6,553 nt of DNA, from assembly GCA_023415845.1 (NCBI GenBank), contig JAEZJB010000061.1:1-6553 (forward strand), in the 5' to 3' direction. Positions 1 to 6,534 of this stretch are shown here, piece by piece; the first letter of the stretch is position 1, and each line of letters opens with the position of its first letter. A program made the translations under genes and the position numbers. The notes under the pieces are model-generated. The model had not been told where the DNA came from. It saw only the letters and a list, made by a program, of their open reading frames with translations, and did not search any database. The DNA is from Chloroflexota bacterium. Its GTDB lineage: Bacteria > Chloroflexota > Chloroflexia > Thermomicrobiales > UBA6265.

Positions 1-595
1 CTACTTCGCGAAGCACATTGAAGACTTCCGTGACCAGCGGGTCGTCGTCGTTGGAGGCGGTGACTCGGCGGTCGATTGGGCACTCACCCTTGAACCGATT
101 GCGAAGACGGTCAATCTGATTCACCGCTCGAAATTCCGGGCCCACGAATCCACTGTCGCCGAACTCGAAGCGTCGACCGTGACTCTCCATTACCCTGGGT
201 ACGAAGTGACGGATGTCCGCTCCGGTGACAACGGGCGCATCGCCAGCCTGACCTTCCGCCACCTCGATGGTCACACACAGGACCTCGATGTCGACGAGTT
301 GATTTGCGCCATCGGCTTCAAGGCCGACCCCGGACCAATCAAAACCTGGAATCTCGATCTCCAGCGCAATCAGATCATCGTCGACCAGCGAACGCTCCAG
401 ACCAATATTCCGGGTGTGTTCGCTGCCGGCGATATCGCCGCCTACCCGGACAAGTTCAAGCTGATCGCCACTGGTGCGGGCGAAGCAGTGTCTGCGGTCA
501 ACCACGCCGTCCAGTACATGGATCCCTCGGCTCGCCTCGATGCCGGGCATTCCACCACCATCATGGAGAAGCGGGAGAAGGCCGCCGCTTCCTGA
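1..595 (+). CDS. Ferredoxin/flavodoxin-NADP reductase, thioredoxin-reductase-like (C-terminal part, 5' truncated)
   Basis: The reading frame is open from base 2 to the TGA at 593-595 and gives 197 residues, so the first 130-150 residues of a roughly 330-350-residue protein lie upstream. Fragment residues 18-27 (GGGDSAVDWA) are the NADPH-binding loop of the TrxR-like two-dinucleotide-binding-domain family. HRSKFRAHES (41-50) resembles the HRRxxFRAHE signature of YumC-type ferredoxin-NADP reductases, which separates them from true thioredoxin reductases. No CxxC redox pair is seen between the NADPH loop and the C-terminus, where TrxR would have it. ICAIGFKAD (101-109) and VFAAGDI (139-145) form the C-terminal FAD-contacting segments, followed by an FNR-style tail. 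The enzyme should be a cytosolic flavoprotein passing electrons between NADPH and ferredoxin or flavodoxin. The internal GTG at 179 is not the start, because conserved sequence continues upstream of it. The physiological partner and electron direction are not visible here. Confidence 0.88.
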   Translation, partial: YFAKHIEDFRDQRVVVVGGGDSAVDWALTLEPIAKTVNLIHRSKFRAHESTVAELEASTVTLHYPGYEVTDVRSGDNGRIASLTFRHLDGHTQDLDVDELICAIGFKADPGPIKTWNLDLQRNQIIVDQRTLQTNIPGVFAAGDIAAYPDKFKLIATGAGEAVSAVNHAVQYMDPSARLDAGHSTTIMEKREKAAAS

Positions 596-611
596 TGCCT
601 CGGCATAGAAA

Positions 612-643
612 AGGGCCCGGAGTGCTTTCGCTCCCCGGGCCTT
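612..643. terminator. Hairpin terminator between convergent FNR and trpS
   Basis: GGCCCGG (614-620) pairs with CCGGGCC (635-641), extended at the tip by AGTG (621-624) with CGCT (629-632), a CTTT loop at 625-628 and a two-base bulge at 633-634. Read on the - strand, as the end of trpS, the stem is followed by TTTTCT, a good U-tract. Read on the + strand, as the end of the reductase gene, it is followed by the weaker CTTCTGTGTTT. It sits 17 bases past the reductase stop and 27 bases past the trpS stop, so it probably serves both, more strongly for trpS. Confidence 0.8.
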
Positions 644-670
644 CTGTGTTTGCAGGACGTCGTTCCGACC

Positions 671-1720
671 TTAGCGCCCCGCCAGCGATCCGATTCCAAT
701 GCGATCGCGTGCCCGGTCAAGGGTCACATTCGCATAGTCCCGGGCGTGGTTCGCCCCGGTGGTCAGAATCTCGTCGATGATCTCCGGCTGCTCTTCCAGT
801 TCCTCGATCCGGACCTGGATTGGCTCGATCGCGGCGACCACCACGTCGGCCAGCTCCGACTTGAATGCTCCGTAACCCTTGCCCACGAATGCCTCCTGCA
901 CGTCGGCAGGTGTCATTCCGGAGAGTGTCGCGTAGATCGAGATCAGGTTTGTCAGCGCCGGCTTGTCCGGATCGACCACGATTTCCGATCCCGAGTCCGT
1001 CACCGCTCGCCGAATCTTCTTCCGAATCGTGTCCGGTGAGTCGGTCAACGCAATGTAACTGTTCGGGTTCGGGTTGCTCTTGCTCATCTTCTTCGACGGA
1101 TCGTCCAGCGACATGATCCGTGCCCCCTCAGCCTTGATGTCCGGCTTCGGCACCACGAATGTCTCGCCATACCGCGCGTTGAATCGATGCGCGACGTCGC
1201 GGGTGAGTTCAAGGTGTTGCTTCTGGTCCTCGCCGACCGGGACATACTCCGCGTCGTAGAGCAGGATGTCCGCCGCCATCAGCACCGGGTAATTGAAGAG
1301 CGCCGCACTCACCGACTCATCGGTTCCGCCACCCTTGTCCTTGAATTGGGTCATCCGTCGCAGTTCCCCAAACTGGGTAACCGACTGCAGGATCCAGCAC
1401 AACTCACTGTGCGCCGCCACATCAGACTGCACGAACAGCGTCGACCTGACCGGGTCGATACCGGATGCGATCAGCACGTTCGCGAGGTTGCGAATGTTTT
1501 GCCGCATGCCTTCCCGCGTCGTCGGAAGCGACAGGGAATGCAGGTCAACGATGCAGAAGTAGTTCGTGTAATCGTCCTGTTGCTGCACCCAGTTCCGGAT
1601 CGCACCAAGATAGTTGCCAAGGTGAAAGTTGCCGGACGGTTGAATGCCCGAAAATACATGCGGCTTTCTCACTTCCGCCACCGGAGCGGAAGTTGCTGCA
1701 GCTGATTGATCGATTGCCAT
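671..1720 (-). CDS. trpS: Tryptophanyl-tRNA synthetase
   Basis: Class Ic aminoacyl-tRNA synthetase that activates tryptophan with ATP and charges tRNA-Trp in the cytosol. From the chosen start it has 349 residues, the usual bacterial TrpS size. Visible motifs: FSGIQPSGNFHLGNYLGA (23-40) with the HIGH-type signature HLGN at 33-36; GEDQKQH (163-169), the bacterial GxDQxxH substrate-site motif; and KMSKS at 211-215, followed by the anticodon-binding helical domain. ATG 1718-1720 is chosen because only about 20 residues then precede the first conserved block, GAGG lies 4-5 bases upstream, and a -10-like TATACT at 1783-1778 would put the transcript start near 1771. An in-frame ATG at 1796-1798 with GGGAGG four bases upstream would add 26 residues (MGDPLYTFSQ...) and cannot be excluded. 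I see no T-box in the leader. It diverges from the ubiB-like gene and converges on the reductase gene. Confidence 0.95.
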   Translation of the reverse strand: MAIDQSAAATSAPVAEVRKPHVFSGIQPSGNFHLGNYLGAIRNWVQQQDDYTNYFCIVDLHSLSLPTTREGMRQNIRNLANVLIASGIDPVRSTLFVQSDVAAHSELCWILQSVTQFGELRRMTQFKDKGGGTDESVSAALFNYPVLMAADILLYDAEYVPVGEDQKQHLELTRDVAHRFNARYGETFVVPKPDIKAEGARIMSLDDPSKKMSKSNPNPNSYIALTDSPDTIRKKIRRAVTDSGSEIVVDPDKPALTNLISIYATLSGMTPADVQEAFVGKGYGAFKSELADVVVAAIEPIQVRIEELEEQPEIIDEILTTGANHARDYANVTLDRARDRIGIGSLAGR

Positions 1721-1777
1721 ACCACCTCGTCCATCTGTCGACTGAGTTGGGCGCGGCTGCGCACCAGACTGTGAGAA

Positions 1778-1783
1778 AGTATA
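1778..1783 (-). promoter_or_regulatory. Candidate -10 element for trpS in the divergent region
   Basis: On the - strand these bases read TATACT (5/6 match to TATAAT), giving a leader of about 50 bases before the trpS ATG at 1720. The hexamer 17 bases upstream (GAGGCG) does not resemble TTGACA, so the call rests on the -10 alone. The core GTATAC (1779-1784) is self-complementary, so TATACA at 1780-1785 on the + strand could serve as a -10 for the ubiB-like gene, also without a recognisable -35. The trpS leader would contain a small stem (GCGC 1751-1754 with GCGC 1759-1762). Confidence 0.3.
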
Positions 1784-1877
1784 CAAAGGGTCGCCCATCC
1801 CGCCTCCCGTTCGCGTACCAGTGGCGCAGGGGAACTCGACTTCCGCACCCTTCCGTTGTCCCTCGGAGTGAAACGTC

Positions 1878-3560
1878 GTGTTGCAGGCCGTCATCTCACA
1901 ACGGAGGCACTCCGAGCGCTATCGCCAGATCGTCCGGACATTGGTCCGGCATGGTCTTGGCGGCGTCATCGGTCCTGTGGGAATTCGGCGACGCGTTCGC
2001 CGGGCCATCCCCGGCATGGCCACGCCGCTGGATCCTGCAGCCGGAACCACGGCCGAGGCCAGGCCAATCCATCTTCGGCTGGCGTTCGAGGAATTGGGTC
2101 CCACATTCATCAAGTTGGGCCAGATCCTCTCCATGCGCTCGGATCTTCTCCCGCCGGCCTACATCGCCGAACTCGAGCGCCTGCAGGACAACGTCCCGGC
2201 TGATCCGTTCCCGCTGATCCGCGTCGTCATTGAGCAGGAACTCGGGCAACCAGTCGAGGAAGCCTTCGCCTGGATCGATGAATCGCCGCTCGCCTCCGCG
2301 TCGATCGGTCAGGTACATGCTGCTCGCTTGTCCGATGGCCGCGAGGTCGTGATCAAGGTTCAGCACCCAGGAGTGGATGCCCGTATTCTTCAGGACCTCG
2401 AAATCCTCGAAGAGTTATCGTCCATCGCCGCTACCCGCTCGAGCATCCTCCGCCAGGCCGATGTCGTCGGGCTGGTCAAGGAATTCAGTTGGACACTTCG
2501 CTCCGAGCTTGATTACCGGCGCGAGGCAGCCAACGCCGAACGCTTCCTCGCCACCGTGCACGAGCCAGGAACAGTCCGTATCCCCGAGATCGATGCCACG
2601 CGCACCACCCGGCGGGTCCTCACCATGGAACGCATCGAGGGCGTTCGCATCGACCATTACCGTCCTGGTCCCGATGGCGTCACTCGCCAGGAGCTGGCCA
2701 GCCGCCTGGTTCGCTCCACCGCCAACCAGATCCTCCGCACCGGCATGTTTCACGCCGATCCGCACCCCGGGAACTTCCTCGTGGATGAGTCTGGGCAGTT
2801 GGTGATCCTCGATTTCGGCATGGTTGGCACCATCGATGACCGGGTCAGGGAACGCCTCATGCTCCTGGCCATCGCCATCGCCGGACGTGATTCTTCCCGA
2901 ATCGTGGATGAGGTTTCATTGCTCGGCGCCTTGCCGCCAGGGTGGGACCGCCACCTGATGGAGCGCGACGTGAGTCACCTGGTGACGCAATATGTCGGCG
3001 CCTCGCTCCGCGACCTTCCCGTCTCGATGGTGATTGCCGATGCCACCAGTCTGGTTCGCCGCCACGGCGTGCGACTTCCCTCGGAACTGGGGCTTCTGGC
3101 CAAGACGGCCACCATGCTCGAGGCTCTGAGTCGTCAGCTAGACCCTGATATTGATGTGGTGGCGGTGGTCGAACCGGTGATCAGGCGCGCATCACGTGAG
3201 TTGTACTCACCAGCGTTCTGGGCGAAGCGGTTCCGCCTCCAACCTCTCGACAGCCTGATGCTGGTCTCCTCGCTGCCCACTCAGATTCAGCGTCTGCTGT
3301 CTCGCATCGACCGCAACGACCTGACGTTCCACATCCACTACGATGAATTACCCGAAACGCTTCGCAGTCTGAACGGCATGGTCAATCGCCTGGCGTTCTC
3401 GATCATGACGGCCGCCGCCTGGCTGGGAACGATCTTCCTCTACCTGGCGGTCGATCCCGACCTGACCGCGCTGCCTGGCGCGCTCTTCCTGTTGGTTTTT
3501 GCAGCGTTGGTGTTGATGGTGGCCTACGGGGTCTTCGATATCTGGCGCAGCAATCGCTGA
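1878..3560 (+). CDS. ABC1/ADCK/UbiB-family atypical protein kinase-like protein
   Basis: A 560-residue protein of the UbiB/Coq8/ADCK family, close in length to E. coli UbiB. Motifs in order: the family-specific KxGQ element KLGQ (79-82) followed by SMRSDLLPP; the alanine-rich nucleotide loop PLASASIGQVHAA (137-149); the VAIK-type lysine K160; ELDYRREAANAERF (210-223); the catalytic-loop equivalent HADPHPGN (292-299); and LDFG (311-314), the metal-binding DFG. Two hydrophobic segments near 506-524 and 533-553 form the usual C-terminal membrane hairpin, so it should sit on the inner face of the cytoplasmic membrane. Family members have ATPase activity needed for isoprenoid-quinone biosynthesis. 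In bacteria lacking ubiquinone the client is unclear, so no gene symbol is given. GTG 1878 is preferred because GGAG (1865-1868) lies nine bases upstream; TTG 1881 is the alternative. It diverges from trpS and nearly touches the convergent HxlR gene. Confidence 0.92.
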   Translation: MLQAVISQRRHSERYRQIVRTLVRHGLGGVIGPVGIRRRVRRAIPGMATPLDPAAGTTAEARPIHLRLAFEELGPTFIKLGQILSMRSDLLPPAYIAELERLQDNVPADPFPLIRVVIEQELGQPVEEAFAWIDESPLASASIGQVHAARLSDGREVVIKVQHPGVDARILQDLEILEELSSIAATRSSILRQADVVGLVKEFSWTLRSELDYRREAANAERFLATVHEPGTVRIPEIDATRTTRRVLTMERIEGVRIDHYRPGPDGVTRQELASRLVRSTANQILRTGMFHADPHPGNFLVDESGQLVILDFGMVGTIDDRVRERLMLLAIAIAGRDSSRIVDEVSLLGALPPGWDRHLMERDVSHLVTQYVGASLRDLPVSMVIADATSLVRRHGVRLPSELGLLAKTATMLEALSRQLDPDIDVVAVVEPVIRRASRELYSPAFWAKRFRLQPLDSLMLVSSLPTQIQRLLSRIDRNDLTFHIHYDELPETLRSLNGMVNRLAFSIMTAAAWLGTIFLYLAVDPDLTALPGALFLLVFAALVLMVAYGVFDIWRSNR

Positions 3561-3566
3561 CGAGAC

Positions 3567-4034
3567 TCAGTCGTGGCTTGACGCGACCAGCTCGTTCGCT
3601 TCGACGGGCTCATCCTCATCGTCGCAGGCCGGCAGCCAGGTGTTGCCGTAGGCGCGCATGCTGTCGATCACCGGCAACAGCGCGAACCCCTTCTCGGTCA
3701 GGGTGTACTCGACGCGCGGCGGCACTTCGGCGAAGCAGGTCCTGTTCACGACCTTGGCTTCTTCGAGCTTCTTCAGGCGCTCGGACAGCGTCTTGGGGCT
3801 GATCCCGCGCAGCGATCGCTCCAACTCGGAGAACCGCTTTTCACCCTTCACGAGGTCGCGAATGATGAGCGGCGTCCACTTATTGCCAATCAGTTCAGCC
3901 GTGCGCGCAACTGGACAACCAAGATCCAGCGTGTCATTCCGTGCCATGCCTGCCATCCGTTCATTCACAGGAGCCAACCGTCTCCATGCTTCAAATAGTG
4001 TAGCATCGGGACGTTCCCGGTTACCATCGCTCAT
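3567..4034 (-). CDS. HxlR-family winged helix-turn-helix transcriptional regulator
   Basis: A 155-residue MarR-superfamily DNA-binding protein. The HxlR signature begins at CPV (40-42) and continues through GNKWTPLIIRDL (50-61), the recognition-helix segment GISPKTLSERLKKLE (78-92) and the wing VEYTLTEKG (108-116). Family members bind as dimers to inverted repeats, often beside their own gene, and several (YodB, HypR) sense electrophiles or oxidants through the cysteine equivalent to Cys40. That residue is present here, as are Cys100 and Cys137, so redox sensing is possible but inferred. ATG 4034 is chosen because GAGG lies three bases upstream. That leaves an unusually long tail of about 39 residues before CPV; in-frame ATGs at 3956 and 3947 give more typical lengths but have no Shine-Dalgarno sequence. 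The tail after 137 is acidic (DDEDEPVE). The gene is divergent from the three-gene operon, which is a plausible target. Confidence 0.88.
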   Translation of the reverse strand: MSDGNRERPDATLFEAWRRLAPVNERMAGMARNDTLDLGCPVARTAELIGNKWTPLIIRDLVKGEKRFSELERSLRGISPKTLSERLKKLEEAKVVNRTCFAEVPPRVEYTLTEKGFALLPVIDSMRAYGNTWLPACDDEDEPVEANELVASSHD

Positions 4035-4125
4035 TCACCTCGCACGCGCTCGGCAGGGACACGGCGTCGGCCGCGCCCTTCCGAGGTCGCTGTCTCCCCT
4101 CTCGGGCCGGAACAGTCGGACATCC

Positions 4126-4131
4126 TATAAT
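4126..4131 (+). promoter_or_regulatory. Probable -10 box (TATAAT) of the membrane protein-phosphodiesterase-aminotransferase operon
   Basis: A perfect TATAAT lies in the region between the divergent HxlR gene and the operon. Transcription would start near 4138, about 48 bases before the GTG at 4186. No TTGACA-like hexamer is found 16-18 bases upstream (the sequence there is GC-rich), so the promoter may depend on an activator or another sigma factor, or the match may be by chance. TTGATCA follows directly (4131-4137). Confidence 0.45.
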
Positions 4132-4185
4132 TGATCACCGTTGCTCCGCTCGTTATCAGTTCTTCACCATAATCAACCTGTCACC

Positions 4186-4614
4186 GTGAACGATTTCCTG
4201 ACCCGAACAAGGTTCTCCCCTGATTGGTTGGCAATCCTCCAGGCTATCTTGAGCGGCACTCGCTATGGGATCGCTGCGATCACGGCGCTTCTGTTGGTGG
4301 CGACCATCAGTCCGCGATTTCTCCGCTTTTCGGATGTCTCGGCAATCTTCCTGCCCGGGATCATCGTTGGGGTCACTGTCGCATTGATTGCAGCCAATCC
4401 CGGTACACCTCCAGCATTGCTGACGAACAGGCTGTGGGCTTTGCCGCTGACCGCATTCATCGGCACGCTCCTCCTCACCCGATTACTGAGCGCCGCACAT
4501 CCTGGCCTCCACGTCAGTCCGGTGGGTGCGATCCTTGCCGGGATATGCACCGTGGGACTCATCCAGGCCGTCTACCTGCTTTTTGATGCGCCGGAGTTCC
4601 CGCCTCGTGTCTGA
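4186..4614 (+). CDS. Unrecognised four-helix integral membrane protein, first gene of operon
   Basis: I do not recognise the family. The 142-residue product is strongly hydrophobic, with four likely membrane segments near residues 24-42, 51-70, 84-103 and 112-133, short loops, and a charged N-terminus (NDFLTRTRF). No catalytic motif, cysteine pair or signal-peptide cleavage site is evident. The even helix number and the end in APEFPPRV suggest both ends on the same, probably cytoplasmic, side. The start is uncertain: GTG 4186 is preferred over the in-frame TTG 4141, because neither has a Shine-Dalgarno sequence and the stretch 4141-4185 is AT-richer and looks like a leader. With TTG 4141 the protein would be 157 residues and nearly leaderless. 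Its stop overlaps the start of the phosphodiesterase gene by 8 bases, implying coupled expression. It could be a small DUF-type membrane protein or a pathway-linked transporter subunit; no function is claimed. Confidence 0.7.
   Translation: MNDFLTRTRFSPDWLAILQAILSGTRYGIAAITALLLVATISPRFLRFSDVSAIFLPGIIVGVTVALIAANPGTPPALLTNRLWALPLTAFIGTLLLTRLLSAAHPGLHVSPVGAILAGICTVGLIQAVYLLFDAPEFPPRV
4593..4609 (+). promoter_or_regulatory. Ribosome-binding site deciding the phosphodiesterase start
   Basis: GGAG at 4593-4596 lies ten bases before GTG 4607. The alternative in-frame ATG at 4586 is preceded by TACCTGCTTTTTG, with no Shine-Dalgarno match. The site lies inside the end of the membrane-protein gene. 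Confidence 0.65.
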
Positions 4615-5200
4615 CACCCCAATTCCTGACCAGCTGCCTGTCACGATCGGCGTCCTGTCCGACACCCATATCTATCCCCAGGGCGCCCGCCAGTTGCCGC
4701 CACCGGTGCTGGCCCTCTTCGAACGCGCGGGCGTCGATCTCATCCTCCACCTCGGCGATGTGAACTATCGCGGCGTTCTGGACGACCTGGAAAAGATCGC
4801 GCCGGTGCTTGCCGTGCAGGGCAATAACGACGATCCCGATCTCGTCAGCCTTCTGCCGATGACACACACCTTCCAGGTTGGCCCGTTCTCGATCGGCATG
4901 GTCCACGGCCACGGCGGTCGCTCTGCCCGCGAGGTCGTCAGGTCCACGTTCGCCGGATCGGTCGATCTCGCCTGTTACGGACACAGCCATATCCCTAAAC
5001 TTGAGGAAGTGTCCGGCACGCTCCTGCTGAACCCGGGTTCGGCAACCGACCGGCGCTGGCATCCGCATTTCGGCGTCGCGGTCGTCCGCATCGATGACAA
5101 GGGCATCAATCCCGAGTTGATTCTCTACAGCGACCCTCGGCATCTCGATGGCATTACCTTCGACTGGCAGCAACCGACGGACAGGAGCACCGGGACATGA
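4607..5200 (+). CDS. YfcE/MJ0936-family metallophosphodiesterase
   Basis: A 197-residue calcineurin-like phosphoesterase, typical in size for the compact YfcE/MJ0936 group, which hydrolyses phosphodiester bonds with two Mn or Ni ions. All metal-site motifs are visible: SDTH (18-21) with D19 and H21, GD (50-51), GNND (72-75), HGH (100-102) and GHSH (125-128), followed by the family's NPGS (142-145). No signal peptide or membrane segment is seen, so it should be cytosolic. Physiological substrates of this family are mostly unknown; cyclic nucleotides or artificial diesters are used in assays. The gene starts with GTG 4607, overlapping the membrane-protein stop by 8 bases, and ends in an ATGA overlap with the aminotransferase gene. 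The region upstream of GTG 4607 in the same frame (from 4526) lacks family similarity. Confidence 0.9.
   Translation: MSDTPIPDQLPVTIGVLSDTHIYPQGARQLPPPVLALFERAGVDLILHLGDVNYRGVLDDLEKIAPVLAVQGNNDDPDLVSLLPMTHTFQVGPFSIGMVHGHGGRSAREVVRSTFAGSVDLACYGHSHIPKLEEVSGTLLLNPGSATDRRWHPHFGVAVVRIDDKGINPELILYSDPRHLDGITFDWQQPTDRSTGT
5183..5200 (+). promoter_or_regulatory. Coupled stop-start (ATGA) with ribosome-binding site
   Basis: AGGAG at 5183-5187 lies nine bases before ATG 5197. The start codon shares ATGA (5197-5200) with the phosphodiesterase stop, the usual arrangement for termination-reinitiation. It fixes the aminotransferase start. Confidence 0.75.
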
Positions 5201-6321
5201 CGATTCCACGCACTATCGTGACCGATCCCCGCCTTAGCCATGGGCGGTGGCTCCGTATCCCCGGCCCCACGGTCGTCCATCCGCTTGCAGTCGAAGCCCA
5301 GACCGCCGACATGATTCCGCACCGCGGTCACCAGATGTACGCGTTCATGGATGGGCTCCGCGCGAAGCTCCGACAGGCCCACTTCACCGAGCAACAGGTT
5401 CTGGTCTGGGCCGGCAGTGGTTCGGCTGGCTGGGAGGCGGGCATCGTCAACCTGCTTTCACCTGGTGATACGGTTGTCGCCACCATCTGCGGCGCGTTCG
5501 GCGATCGCTTCGCCACCATCGGCGAGAAATTCGGGCTCGATGTCTGTCGCGTGGAAGTCGAATGGGGCCAGGGAATCTCGGCCGAACAGTTTGCCGAGGC
5601 GCTCGAGCGGGCCGGTGACGTCAAGGCCGTCTTCATTACGCACAACGAGACCTCGACCGGCGTGACGTTGCCGCTCCGGGAGATGGCGCGGATCGCCCGC
5701 GAACGCGGAGCGTTGATCCTCGTTGATGCCGTCAGTTCGGCCGGGGCCATCGAACTCAGGGTGGACGAGTGGGACCTCGACTGGGTCTTCTCTGGCGTTC
5801 AGAAAGCCTGGATGTGCCCGCCGGGCCTGATGGTCGCGGCCATCAGCGAGCGGGCGATGGCGGCCAGCAAGACCGCCGGATTCAACCGGTTCTATTTCGA
5901 CATCGCGCCCATGGCGAAGGCTGCCGCCGAAGGATCCACCGCAACCACTCCCGCCGTCTCTCTCCTCTACGCGCTCGACGCCGCGGTAGATGTCATGCTC
6001 GAGGAGGGCATGGAGCATGTCTGGCAGCGCCACCTGTCGCTGGCCGCATTCGTCCGCCAGGGATTGGCTGAGCAGGGCATTGAGGTGCTCGCCGAACCCG
6101 GCTACGAGTCCGCGTCCATCACCGCGATGCTGACGCCTGACCCCTGGACCGCCTCCGAGTTCCAGGAGCGGGTCGAAACCGAGAGCCAGATCGTGCTCGC
6201 CACCGGTCAGGGGTCGCTCGCCGAAAAAGTCAACCGCATCGGGCACATGGGATGGGTGGCCGAGCCGGAACTGCAGGCTACGCTTGAGGCCATCGCTCGA
6301 CAACTGGCGACTCGCTCCTGA
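5197..6321 (+). CDS. Class V PLP-dependent aminotransferase (alanine/serine-glyoxylate aminotransferase family)
   Basis: A 374-residue fold-type I aminotransferase. IPGPTVVHP (21-29) and HRG (42-44) mark the N-terminal family blocks. GSGSAGWEAG (73-82) is the PLP-phosphate loop, THNETSTGV (148-156) the segment near the ring, VDAVSSAG (176-183) holds D177 that contacts the pyridine nitrogen, and SGVQKAWMCPPG (199-210) carries the Schiff-base lysine K203. STATTPAVSLLYAL (247-260) and NRIGHMG (346-352), with the carboxylate-binding arginine R347, complete the active site. Family members transfer amino groups between alanine, serine or aspartate and glyoxylate, pyruvate or phosphohydroxypyruvate. 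The exact substrate cannot be read from the motifs. In some bacteria and archaea such genes neighbour serA and act in serine synthesis, but no serA is visible here. It is the last gene of the operon, coupled by an ATGA overlap to the phosphodiesterase gene. Confidence 0.93.
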   Translation: MTIPRTIVTDPRLSHGRWLRIPGPTVVHPLAVEAQTADMIPHRGHQMYAFMDGLRAKLRQAHFTEQQVLVWAGSGSAGWEAGIVNLLSPGDTVVATICGAFGDRFATIGEKFGLDVCRVEVEWGQGISAEQFAEALERAGDVKAVFITHNETSTGVTLPLREMARIARERGALILVDAVSSAGAIELRVDEWDLDWVFSGVQKAWMCPPGLMVAAISERAMAASKTAGFNRFYFDIAPMAKAAAEGSTATTPAVSLLYALDAAVDVMLEEGMEHVWQRHLSLAAFVRQGLAEQGIEVLAEPGYESASITAMLTPDPWTASEFQERVETESQIVLATGQGSLAEKVNRIGHMGWVAEPELQATLEAIARQLATRS

Positions 6322-6379
6322 GATCCATACCCTCACCCTCACCAGTTCGCGGGTGAGAATGCGCAACGTCGGGCTCATT

Positions 6380-6407
6380 GGTGACGCTGGATTAGGCGAC
6401 ACCTTTT
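6380..6407 (+). terminator. Weak candidate terminator downstream of the aminotransferase
   Basis: GGTG (6380-6383) pairs with CACC (6400-6403) and CGC (6385-6387) with GCG (6396-6398) around one A-A mismatch, leaving an eight-base loop, and is followed by TTTT (6404-6407). The outer GGCTC (6372-6376) and GAGCC (6415-6419) can also pair. The stem is short and the T-run brief, so the call is tentative. It lies 59 bases after the stop and before the next promoter, the expected place. Confidence 0.35.
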
Positions 6408-6442
6408 GGCCCCAGAGCCGTACCCAACCGGCATGCCCTGAA

Positions 6443-6471
6443 TTGTCACGCCTTGCCTAACCCGGTATACT
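6443..6471 (+). promoter_or_regulatory. Sigma70-type promoter for a gene beyond the window
   Basis: TTGTCA (6443-6448, 5/6 to TTGACA) and TATACT (6466-6471, 5/6 to TATAAT) are separated by exactly 17 bases, the best-formed promoter in the window. Transcription would start near 6478 and run off the right edge. The region upstream to the aminotransferase stop (6322-6442) carries only the weak terminator and a short CTCACC/GGTGAG repeat. Confidence 0.65.
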
Positions 6472-6477
6472 TGACGA

Positions 6478-6529
6478 AACCTCCACCATGCGCCGTGCAG
6501 TAGTGCCCGGGTTTCATGGGTTGGAGGTT
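6478..6529 (+). promoter_or_regulatory. 5' leader hairpin masking a GGAGG Shine-Dalgarno sequence
   Basis: AACCTCCA (6478-6485) is a perfect complement of TGGAGGTT (6522-6529), and CCATG (6486-6490) of CATGG (6515-6519), separated by a two-base bulge (6520-6521): 13 pairs enclosing a 24-base loop. The 5' arm begins about where the promoter at 6443-6471 would start transcription, so it would form the very 5' end of the RNA. The GGAGG at 6523-6527 lies seven bases before GTG 6535. The geometry suggests a leader that can close or open a ribosome-binding site, or that stabilises the transcript end. No known riboswitch consensus is recognised. A small structured RNA is the alternative. Confidence 0.5.
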
Positions 6530-6534
6530 GCTGC

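Noticed and set aside
304..1705. Several + strand open frames over 304-780, 650-1039 and 1187-1705, reaching 172 residues
   Set aside because: They overlap the clearly conserved reductase and trpS genes, are rich in Arg/Ser/Pro as expected of shadow frames in GC-rich DNA, and show no recognisable motif.
1721..1798. Possible T-box leader for trpS
   Set aside because: No T-box consensus (TGGNACCGCG-like) and no specifier stem or anti-terminator seen; the likely leader of about 50 bases is too short.
3997..4002. TACACT on the - strand as an internal -10 for a shorter HxlR transcript
   Set aside because: The hexamer 17 bases upstream (GGTAAC) is a poor -35, and the downstream ATGs at 3956 and 3947 have no ribosome-binding site.
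6331..6357. CTCACC/GGTGAG inverted repeat just after the aminotransferase stop as a terminator
   Set aside because: The stem is only six pairs and is followed by AATGCGCAACG, with no T-run. CTCACC is partly a simple CCCTCA repeat.
5458..6402. A 314-residue open frame on the - strand opposite the aminotransferase
   Set aside because: The + strand protein has all class V aminotransferase motifs in order. The - strand frame has a composition typical of an antisense shadow and no family signature.
6389..6463. GGATTAGGC and GCCTAACCC as a long-range inverted repeat or attachment site
   Set aside because: Nine bases with one mismatch, 57 bases apart, and the neighbouring GTGAC/GTCAC pair is not nested with it. 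No integrase or other mobile gene is present.
6446..6517. Small - strand ORF of 23 codons across the right-end promoter
   Set aside because: No Shine-Dalgarno sequence, and it overlaps a well-formed + strand promoter and hairpin.
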